Assembly: GCF_022539665.2 (NCBI RefSeq)
Contig: NC_081339.1
Span: 5,508,017 to 5,572,016, forward strand
DNA length: 64,000 bases
Reading direction: 5' to 3'
Source of the DNA: Daphnia carinata
Taxonomy: Eukaryota; Arthropoda; Branchiopoda; Diplostraca; Daphniidae
The position numbers and the translations under genes are program-made. The notes under the pieces are model-generated. The model searched no databases. It saw only the letters and a list, made by a program, of their open reading frames with translations, and had not been told where the DNA came from. Below, piece by piece: positions 55,170-64,000 of this stretch; position 1 is the stretch's first letter, and each line of letters begins with the position of its first letter.

Positions 55170-56946
55170 ATGGCGTGTTCGCCATCGACAGGACAACAAT
55201 CAAAGCAACCATGCTCTCCCCGAGTGCTAGCCGACATTCCACGCGGTTTGACGTGGTCATTCCTGCTTTCTCTTGTTATCATAAGCCTCGTCATGGTCAA
55301 TGTTATTTTCACGGTGTTCCAAAATTTGAAATCGGACGATCGGCACGGGTCACGTGTCATCAAAGAAACCGTTAAAGGAATGACGCTGCAAAACGAAATT
55401 CTGCAGTTCAATTTGAGCCGATGCCGGGCCAAAAAGCCACAGCTATTCACGGCCATTACGACATTCCTGCGGGACGACAGAAAGAAATCAACTCGAAAGT
55501 GGAGCGTGCGCGATGAAACGCGGCCAAACAGTTTGACGAGTCCTCAACTTACCCATCGTATGGCGAATAAAGTGGCCGACATGATCGGCAGAGACGAAAC
55601 TCCGATGGTCATACATCGGCAATTGTTCAACTACATGGCCAGAAGTTTGAGAGACACCCGCTATCCAGGCGTGGAGAATTACAGCCGGTACGCCGTGGCT
55701 CGTTTAGGTCTATCGCCGTTAACTGACGTGCATCCGCTCGTGCCCGGTTTCGGTCCGGTCATTAACGACGTCTTCTCCTTTCGATATCCGCTCACGATTG
55801 AGCCGTGCAACAAGAGAAACGACAGATCTGCCAACAAATCGGTTTTCATTGCCGTTGTGTCGGCGTGCGGCAATTTCGACAAGCGGGACACGATCCGGCA
55901 GACGTGGAAACGGCATTTTAGAGACGCGCACGATGAAGGTCTGCTAGCGATCGCAGGGTTTGCTTTCCTTTTAGGACTATCGGACGATAAGGCGACGCAA
56001 CAGCGAATAGAAGACGAGGGCCACATTCACGCAGATATCATTCAGATCGCCATGTCTGACAACTATAAGAATTTGCCGTTAAAAGACGCCGCTTTGTTCA
56101 ACTGGTTGCACGCGAATTGCGCCGACACGATGCCTTTCGTCGCCAAGGTGGATGACGATGTCTACGTTAATGTCCGCAATCTGGCGCATTTCGTTCGATC
56201 GCATCACCAACACAATAAGACCATCTTTGGCGTGGGCAAACCGAGAGCTGGATGGCCAGACAGAGGTAGGTCTCATACACTTGCCGGCAGCAGATTCATT
56301 TTTTCCGCTTTGCCGATCCATTGGCTGCAAATTAAGACAACTTACCTTTTAAACGGAAAGATGGTAAATGGGCAATAACGTACGAAGAGTGGCCTTGGAA
56401 GGAGTACCCGCCTTACATGTTGGGAGCGATCGTGTTAATGGCTGCAGATACTATTCTTCCATTATTGGCTGCGTGTCAGACGACGCCCATGATCCCTTTG
56501 GAGGACGTCTACTTGTACGGCATGTGCGCCAGAAAAGCTGACATTCAAATTCGCTACTCTGCCAAGCCGAACAGGTGATGGCCATTTCTAGACACCAATG
56601 CTTATAATTCGTTTACCTGTTGGGCTCACCTCTTGTGTGGCGCTGTTATAGCCCTAACATTTCTATGAGATCAATTCTAATGAATATGTCATTTTCATTG
56701 AAAACCAGAGCATTGATTGGCTCAATCGTTCGGGCTCCAACTACGTGCGAGCTACGTACGCTGATCGCGTGGCGGCCGGACCATCTCAGTGTCGCCAAAG
56801 TACGAGACATTATGCGTTCATCCCACAGGATAACAGACCATTTTTATCGCAACACGAGTCAATGCATCATCAAATCCGGCCCTGTTAATGCAACCCATGT
56901 CATGATTGATCACACTCAGCCCGTTCATTTTACCTTCATCAGATGA
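55170..56946 (+). CDS. GT31 beta-1,3-glycosyltransferase, copy 2
   Basis: Exons 55170-56265, 56361-56574 and 56709-56946; 515 residues from ATG 55170 (ACGAAATGG). The anchor is at about residues 29-50. The stem holds the shared block YPGVENYSRYAVARLGLSPL and VPGFGPVINDVFSF. The catalytic domain has VFIAVVSACGNFDKRDTIRQTW, ADIIQIAMSDNYKNLPLK, FVAKVDDDVYVN, WAITYEEWPWKEYPPYM, and IPLEDVYLYGMC (the EDVY..G site). A Daphnia-type extra C-terminal region of about 80 residues follows, ending in QPVHFTFIR. Intron positions match copy 1. Together with the METTL24-like gene at 57937 it forms a unit that seems repeated downstream. Confidence 0.85.
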
Positions 56947-57130
56947 AAGCCAAAAATGATCTGGCATATGCATTCTTCTTGGCCTCATGTCAGCCCAAGT
57001 TCCATATGACAGCAAGCTCAATGCCAACGGTCGGTCGCGAAGAAACATGAAAAAACCTCCTTGTTCTAATCCGTTTGCTGGATCAAGCCCCAACGCCAAA
57101 TGCAAATAGCTATTATTTGATGTCGTGTTA

Positions 57131-57928
57131 TGCTATGGCTCTTCGAATTTAGACTTAGGAAAAAAAAAAAATAACAATAATAATAACAACGATAATATGC
57201 GACATCGCTCATACAGTAGGTTGCTTTCAAGTAAATTACGACAGATGCCTGTTGTTTACTTCCCATGAATCAATGCACAATTGCGCACTGTGTGACGAGC
57301 ATTTTGCTTTTCATGGACCTGGGTCGTTTTTAATTGCACAGTTTAGCCAGAGTAGGTGCAGATGATCGATGTGACGTAGGTGACGCGTAGCACAAATTGC
57401 AAGTTGAACTGACATATTATCCACAACATACAACAATACAAAATAGACGATAAAAAAAAAAAACTGTGAAATTGTTTTGACACCTAAGTGCGTCCGATTG
57501 ATTGGTTCGACGTTGACTACCCTGCTGAAATTCATCCTCATTTATAAAAAAACAAAAATGAATAATGATTTGTTCGAGACGGTGGCAAGTTTAGACAGCG
57601 ACCAAATATTCGATAAATCGCCCACCTGTTATCGAGCCAATTTCATCCAAATTTCTTCGCTGTTCATACACCAATCTTGGTCGTGACAAGCATTGATGTT
57701 AAGCAATACGCCGTTCATGGTGCCTCAAAACCAATTGAATTTGTCTGCTAGTTTCATGGACGTATAATTGTGTTTAGTTCTTTCATTTAAGGAAACGCTT
57801 GCTATTATGCATGCTGTATATTTTTGTAAGAACATGACGAGCACGAATGAAGAACTGTGTGCATTTCAACAGCGCAAGGAGATGAAAGAGATCCAGAGGA
57901 AGTATAGTAGGTCGGATATGCAGAGGAA
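57131..57928. repeat. Direct repeat of about 800 bases, copy 1
   Basis: Starts GCTATGGCTCTTCGAATTTA and ends just before the stop of the METTL24-like gene at 57937. It matches 63201-64000 with many substitutions and small indels. Shared strings include TTGTCTGCTAGTTTCATGGA and CATTTCAACAGCGCAAGGAG. It has no coding frame kept in both copies, so it is 3'-flank or UTR sequence carried by duplication. Confidence 0.8.
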
Positions 57929-57936
57929 GACGGCCG

Positions 57937-58887
57937 TTAGATGATGGGTGAAAAGTACCTGGAGTTGTACCATGCCAGATCCATATCGATTTCACCTTTC
58001 TTGTATCGCGACACCTGCAAAGGGACTTGGAAGTACGGATTGGGCCGTGAACTGAATCGAACAAACCCTCCGGCCGGCCCTTGAGCTTTGGCTTCTAGAT
58101 TCCTGATGATTTGAACCCGGTGGCGTAAGACTTGCAACGGATCGTCAGCTTCGAAATGGAGCTCGACGACCAGCTGTTTGACTTTGTTGGCAAGAAAACC
58201 GGCGTTCATCATTTGCGGTATGGCGTCCCATTCGGAGGTTTCAACGTCGAGTTTCAGGACGTCGATGAGCGCCGATTCTCCGTGTCGGTTTTTCAGTATG
58301 TCGTAGATGGACGTGGCAGTTCTCATTTTCCATTTTTTGCTAGGATGCAATCTATCTTGGCCGTCCAGACCGATGTCGAAGAAATGGACGAACTGACTCC
58401 GGTCGTGACCGCTGACGTTCATCGATGGATCGAAAGAGTAAACTTGGCAGCCGTATGTGGCCATAGCGTCCTCGAAAGACCATTCGTTGTTGATGCCAAA
58501 AGAGTAGACCAAACAGTTGCCCGCATCGGGTGTGATGGACCTATCAAAGCAAACGGCTTTGTGGCCATCGGGAGCGATCACGCCGTTGAAATTTCCGACG
58601 TTGAATCCGATATCGACAGCGTTTTGGCAAGCCGTGCTGTTGGTCCAACGCAAATATTGATACATCTCCTGGGCTGACATCGATTCGGTTAATGTCTTGC
58701 TGTTGGTCCAAGGGTCGTGACCGTCGACGCAGACCGCGCTGAGCGGCGACGAGTGATCCTTCTGCCCCTCACCGGAAGGCCAACGAGGAGGGAGAAGAAA
58801 AACCAACCAGGTCGCAAAACTGCCAACCGCCAAGTAGAACAGGCCGCCGTTTCGGCTTGTCATGACCCACTTGAAAACGCGACGCAT
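57937..58887 (-). CDS. METTL24-like methyltransferase-domain protein, copy 3
   Basis: A single exon, 316 residues from ATG 58887. The anchor is at about residues 14-32 (GGLFYLAVGSFATWLVFLL). The domain has CLVYSFGINNEWSFEDAM, YGCQVYSFDPSMNVSGHDRS, IDVLKLDVETSEWDAIP, QLVVELHFEADDP, FVRFSSRPNPYF and MDLAWYN. It is closest in motif detail to the copy at 29129 (FGINNEWSF, DPSMNVS.HDRS). It is divergent from GT31 copy 3 at 59803 and convergent with GT31 copy 2. A TATA-like TATAAATG on the minus strand (about 58973-58980) could serve it. The repeat downstream predicts a further paralog beyond base 64000. Confidence 0.75.
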   Translation of the reverse strand: MRRVFKWVMTSRNGGLFYLAVGSFATWLVFLLPPRWPSGEGQKDHSSPLSAVCVDGHDPWTNSKTLTESMSAQEMYQYLRWTNSTACQNAVDIGFNVGNFNGVIAPDGHKAVCFDRSITPDAGNCLVYSFGINNEWSFEDAMATYGCQVYSFDPSMNVSGHDRSQFVHFFDIGLDGQDRLHPSKKWKMRTATSIYDILKNRHGESALIDVLKLDVETSEWDAIPQMMNAGFLANKVKQLVVELHFEADDPLQVLRHRVQIIRNLEAKAQGPAGGFVRFSSRPNPYFQVPLQVSRYKKGEIDMDLAWYNSRYFSPII

Positions 58888-59802
58888 CTTTTTTTCGGAT
58901 GTGGCGACAAAAAAAGCTCACAAGTGCTACAGCTCACGAGGCGTCTGTCTCAGAGGAACCTGTACGAGCTACATTTATAGCCTAGCGTAGACGTTTTTCG
59001 TTTTCATTTTCAATTGACTTGACGTTTCATGCCAGCCATGGGTAACGCCGCGGCACGTAGCACCTCCTACTCACCACGTATACGCCCTGCACGCACGTGT
59101 ACGCCGTGCACACGTATACGTTTGGCTTCGACAGCAACTCGTTCTTCATTTCTTGCGGTTGGCGAATCATTTGCTACATTGCTTGCAGCTACGAGGGGAC
59201 GAAGCAACCGACGTCATACCGCCCAATAGGAAAGCGTTCTTTCTCCTCCTTTTCCAAAAACCTTCTTAAGGGCCAAGAAAGGTGGCCGAATTTCACAGAC
59301 ATTTCTATGTGTTACAGGTGCAATCCGTCAGCCATCAGCTCGATCGAGTAGACTACGTGCCGCTGTAACACAGCTCTCTGGCGATCGAAGTTTTGTCAAT
59401 CAGTTGGTTTGGTTTCAAGTCTTTAGAAAAACGACAGCTAGCCGTTAAACAATCCCGAGGTTTGCCGATAGAACACGACATTTGTATTGAACGTGTGGAC
59501 GCTTACGTCCGTGTGTACGACGGGTATTCACCTGTTGCGAGTATTGAGCGCGGTATCGACAAAGACGGTGAGAACAAAACGAAAGAAAACAAACCAAAAG
59601 GAAGCAACCCATATGCGACACTTGCTTAACAATTATACCGTACAGCATTATATAGACCGCATATATATGTACAGAGTACATGGAACACGAGGCAATGGTC
59701 GATTCGTCTCTTTACGTAGTTGCTCAACACGGCAGAGTGCGCAGATTCTGTTTCCGCTGTGTCCAAACGTCATTTTCGAAATGTCAGCTTGTTAGGACGA
59801 AA
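58888..59802. other. Intergenic region between divergent genes
   Basis: Upstream of the METTL24-like gene (minus) and GT31 copy 3 (plus). No coding exon is recognised, though a leader exon of the GT31 gene may lie here. TATATAGACC near 59650 is a TATA candidate. Confidence 0.4.
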
Positions 59803-61499
59803 ATGTCAAGGTCCCGGCATGCATGCCGGCGCCTGTCGTCTCCTTGTCGCATCGTCGTTGTTGCCTTACTGATGCTATTTCCGTTCTTCTTTATCTTTGA
59901 ATTGGGAATGACCGATTGGGTATGCACCGAGTCGCGCGAAGGTCAGTCACTCGAGCAGCACGGGTCACAGCAGCTAACAGCGGCCACTGTTCGAAGGCTA
60001 TCGCTAGAAAATGAAATGCTCCGATTAGGAATAAGCGAATGCCGTTCTAAGGCAAAAAGCAGCCAAACAGAAACCATAGCGCACTTCAAAGACGTCAATG
60101 CGAAACTGAAGGCGACGGCGAAGCGATGCCAACGAGAGAGGACCGAGTGGCAACAAAAGAAGCAAGTCAGCGCTCAACGGGCAACAGAGACTGTCGAAGA
60201 TGAACACATTGCCGCAGTTGGAAGAGCCGATGTGCGCCGAGCATTTGTTCCACGTCATAACGACACCAGTTTCTACAATATGTCTTATCCCGGAGTAGAA
60301 GCTCACACGCGCTACGCAGCCAGTCGTTCAGCTCTGTCGGCATTGACGGGCGTAGAGCCGCTCGTGCCCGGATTCGGCCCCGTCATTAACCATGTCTTTC
60401 CTTTCCGATACCGCATCTCCATTCCGCCGTGCCCCGATTTTTTCCCTAAGGACAGTCGAACTGTCTTCGTAGCTGTCATATCGGCTTCGCATCATTTTGA
60501 AAAGCGTCGAGCGATTCGAAACACGTGGAGAACGCATCTGAATGCAGCGGCGCAGGAAGACGGCCCGCTACCAATATCAGTGGGTTTCGCTTTCGTGCTG
60601 GGATTGCCAAACGATGACGAAACGCAGAGTAGGATCGAAGAGGAAAACGACCTTCACGGCGACATCATTCAGATAGAGATGGCTGACGTTTACAATAGTT
60701 TGCCGCGCAAGGTGCTCGGCACGCTCAACTGGCTCCACGCAAACTGTTCCAAAGTCGATTTCGCATTCAAAGTGGACGACGATGTCTACGTCAACGTGCG
60801 CAATCTAGTCCAATTTGTTCGGAACCACCACCGGTCTTATCACAGCGTGTTTGGCTATGGTAATTTTGATCGCGTTCCCATGCGGCTGGGAGATGCGATG
60901 AGTCCCGAACACGTAAAATGGACCATCACTTTTGAAGAGTATCCATGGAACACCTATCCCAACTACATGTCCGGCCCAGCCTATGTGTTGCACGGAAGTA
61001 CGATTCGTCTGTTATTGGCTGCTTGCCAGACGACGCCAATGATTCGCTTGGAAGACGTTTACATAACCAGCATGTGCGCAGAAAAGGCGGGCGTCAAGAT
61101 GCAATTCTCCGTCGGCCCATCCTGGTAATATACACATTTTTTTCTTTTCTTTTTCTTTTCTTTCTTTCTTTATTTATTGCGATCGAATGAAGCATTCAGT
61201 ACCCCTTAAATCATAACGCTTACCTGAATCATTTTTTCCTCAAAACCACCAGGGTTTACTTTGATCCAGGGCGTATGGTTCCAACTGCGTGTGGACTCAG
61301 GCAATACATCGCGTGGCCAAGTGAAAATCACACGCATTCCCATACGGCGGTCGAAAATTTCTATTCCCTCAATAAGACGCGATGCGAGACGATCAACGCT
61401 GACGGAACCTACACACCAGTCGATCCTCACGAGCCCGTCCATTTCCGTTTTAGCCAGACAAAGACACCGGCATCGAGCACGATGATCGAACAAAACTGA
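59803..61499 (+). CDS. GT31 beta-1,3-glycosyltransferase, copy 3
   Basis: Two exons, 59803-61124 and 61253-61499; 522 residues from ATG 59803 (MSRSRHACRR). An in-frame ATG at 59680 would add 41 residues before the anchor and is less likely. The anchor is at about residues 22-42. The stem has the shared block YPGVEAHTRYAASRSALSAL and VPGFGPVINHVFPF. The catalytic part has VFVAVISASHHFEKRRAIRNTW, GDIIQIEMADVYNSLPRK, FAFKVDDDVYVN, WTITFEEYPWNTYPNYM and IRLEDVYITSMC. The extra C-terminal region ends with EPVHFRFSQTKT. The first intron found in copies 1 and 2 is absent, leaving a fused exon, while the second intron is kept at the same place. Confidence 0.85.
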
Positions 61500-63200
61500 G
61501 CCCAAGGCTGTTGTGAGAGGGTGAACCGTTTCGGGACTGGGTGTGACGCATTCATTCACGGCATGGCTGTCCAGTCTGCGACTGAGAAATCGTTAAAACA
61601 TCAGCGCACCAACTGGCTGACCGTCTGTTCCCGATGCTTGATGCCTTTTGATTTCGGCTGCGGCCAAATGTGCAGCACCCACTCTTTTAGCTTTCACGTC
61701 ATCGACGGTGTATCCTCTATGGTCCAAACAAATTACACAATTCAATTGGTGCCGTTTTTGTTTTTATTATCTAGACGGTAGCAAATTCTGCGCAGATGAT
61801 GAAGCACAGCTATCTCCTGCGTGGAAGAACGACTTCACTAAAATCCTTCAATCGTGAGCTAAGCTCAACGCCCGGGGTCGATTAAAAGCACGTCGTGCAA
61901 TTTTCATCGATTCAAGGGGCACCCCACCAGTTTGCCTTTGACATTGACCGTTCTCTGTAGCCCAATAGCTACGAATATGTTTCGAGAAATTAATGAAGCA
62001 CATTCGCGCAGAACCCAAGGCGCATGTCTTGGACGATGGCTGTACGTGAACTGGATCTTGCTCGTAAATTATCACAAAACCCCCAAACAAACCAACATTC
62101 TGTAAACAGCTGGCGTGACCTTGAGCGAGGGGTAGATTTATTCAGTTCCATCAATCAGTTTGCTTCCTCCGGGCCTGATATTGAAACAAGCAAACAGGGG
62201 GGGGGGGGGGGGGCAGCAACGGCAGAACGCGCCTCACCTTCAGTAGGCATTAATATCACTTTTTTTCTGTTCTGTTTCAGGCGTTTGCGTGTCTTTCCCT
62301 TCGAAACACGCTCGTAACATAATGACAGCCTTCATGACAAGTTGGATTTCCCCTCCGTTTTTATAGTAAGATTTACAAAGCCACGAAAACAACTGCATAG
62401 TGCATACGCAATCAAACTCCTTTGTCGAACTGCTAACTTGAATCGCTTTTTGATGAGATTTTAATTGCTCTAAACACCCATTATTGGTGCACCACAGACT
62501 ATATGTTGTCGTTGTAGTAGACCTTGTTGCCACTAGAGAACGACACTACACGCACACGCCACGCATTGGCTCGATTTGGTCTTGCGCCATTGACAAATGG
62601 CAAACCGCTAAATTTTTATTTGTCGTACTACCTGAATTGATAGAAACTTTGGAAGTAGACATATAGCCTGGTAACATACAAGCAAACTTGGCAACGCCGC
62701 GCAGAGGCAGAGGGTGTTCGATAAATGTGGGGATAGGTACGAAGCAGGCGAGAAGATGCCACCTCATTTTACCCACCATTTAACCTTCCCGAACGATTCT
62801 GTGACGCACGAGAGGTCTACGTCTCGTAACAGGCTATTTGTAGAGTGTGAACACTCGTTAAGCCCCAAGTTTGTATCTTACTGCGTTCATCGTGAAATTG
62901 GGCGTGAATGTACGTAGCCAACGACGTGGAAATGACTCGTCAAAAAGGCGACCATCTAGTGGGAAAAGCCAAATCGAAAGGCCAAAGGTAAGTGACCGAG
63001 CGAAGGATTTTCATTCTAATTTTAACCAAAATTTCAGTCGTCTCTTTGAGTTGGCGCATTTTTGATTTATTGCTTATTTGTTTTGTCCATCTCCTTCGTG
63101 TGAATTGTCATAGTGACGTAGTGTAAGTCGAAATTGGTCTGCTCGGCATGCCCTTGTAGAGGATTTGGTCAATATATAGCCCTCTGCTCAAGGGTCATTC
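61500..63200. other. Intergenic stretch with a G-run
   Basis: No supported gene. A run of 17 G lies at 62197-62213. Short open frames on both strands have no recognisable content. Confidence 0.45.
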
Positions 63201-64000
63201 TGCTATGGCTCTTCGAATTTAGACGTAGAAAAATAAGAATAATAATAACAACAACAATAATATGCGGCATCGCTCATACAATAGATGGATTTCGGGTAAA
63301 TTACGACGGATACCTGTCGTTGAATCCACGAATCCATCCGAACCCATGAATCAATGCGCAATTGGGCATTGGGGGACGAGCATTTTGTTTTTGATGGACC
63401 TTGGCCTTTTTTAATTGCGCAGTGCATCCAGAGAAGGTGCAGCTGACCGATACGACGTAGGTGACACATGGCACACATTGCCGTTGAACTGATTCATTGT
63501 CCACAACATACAATAATACAGAATAATTGATAAAACAAAAACACTGTGAAATTCTTTTGACACTTCAATGCCCGATTTATTAGATCGGCATACTCTGTTG
63601 AAATTCATTCTCGTTTAATAAAAAAAAATCAATCAATAATAATTTGTTCGAGACGCGGCCAGTTTAGACAGCGACGAAACACTTGATAAATCGCACACCT
63701 TTTATCGAGCCAATTTCATCCAAATTTCTTCGCTGTTCATACATCAATACTGGGCGTGACGGAGATTGATGGTAAGCAACACACCCTTCATTATGCCTCC
63801 AAATCAAATGAATTTGTCTGCTAGTTTCATGGACGTATAACTTTGCTCTTTCATTAAGGAAACGCATGTTCTTGCTGTACATGCCGTATATTTTTGCAAG
63901 AACATTATGAGCTTCATGAATGGAAAAACTGTTTGCATTTCAACAGCGCAAGGAGGTGAGAGAGAGCCAGGGGAAGTATGGCAGGTGTATATGCAGAGGA
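63201..64000. repeat. Direct repeat of about 800 bases, copy 2 (cut by the window end)
   Basis: Same sequence as 57131-57928, in the same orientation. In copy 1 the stop codon of a METTL24-like gene follows about 9 bases after the repeat. The window ends at the matching point. Confidence 0.8.

Overview
The window looks like a piece of a water-flea (Daphnia-type crustacean) nuclear genome. Genes are compact and lie on both strands. They are split by many short introns (about 55-80 bases, GT...AG), with TATA boxes and AATAAA signals. One gene encodes a Thr-rich secreted protein with repeated GLFY peptides behind poly-Arg sites, a type I associate with Daphnia. I see no transposase, reverse transcriptase, rRNA or tRNA gene. 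Exon models below were built by hand from splice sites and reading phase; nearly all join into open frames.

Layout. 1-12 kb: a partial exon at the left edge, the GLFY-repeat secreted protein, two GT32 (alpha-1,4-galactosyl/N-acetylglucosaminyl-transferase-like) genes, and between them a head-to-tail duplication carrying two copies of an orphan gene. 13-16 kb: two neighbouring minus-strand genes for two-pass membrane proteins that may be distant paralogs. 19-21 kb: two housekeeping genes back to back, BORCS7 (lysosome positioning) and SLC25A38 (mitochondrial glycine carrier), with about 100 bases between their start codons. 21-27.5 kb: three tandem papain-family cysteine proteases with intact catalytic residues and a shared upstream motif.

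27.7-61.5 kb: the main feature. Eighteen of the nineteen multi-exon or long genes here encode Golgi-type glycan-modifying enzymes or likely relatives, almost all with one N-terminal membrane anchor: a GT7 beta-1,4-galactosyltransferase, four GT10 alpha-1,3-fucosyltransferases, two GT32 enzymes, a C1GALT1-type GT31, three other GT31 beta-1,3-glycosyltransferases, three METTL24-like methyltransferase-domain proteins, two Star-like FkbM-domain proteins and two stand-alone SGNH proteins resembling the catalytic domain of sialate O-acetyltransferase CASD1. The one clear exception is a small secreted protein at 31.3-31.6 kb. The families are interleaved and on alternating strands rather than in simple tandem arrays.

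Inferred joint role: building and capping surface or secreted glycans (core extension, galactosylation, fucosylation, possibly O-methylation and O-acetylation). This resembles, from my memory of the literature, the glycosylation-gene-rich locus linked to resistance of Daphnia magna to the bacterium Pasteuria ramosa. The sequence alone cannot prove that identity. A roughly 800-base direct repeat (57.1 and 63.2 kb) predicts another METTL24-like gene just beyond the right edge.
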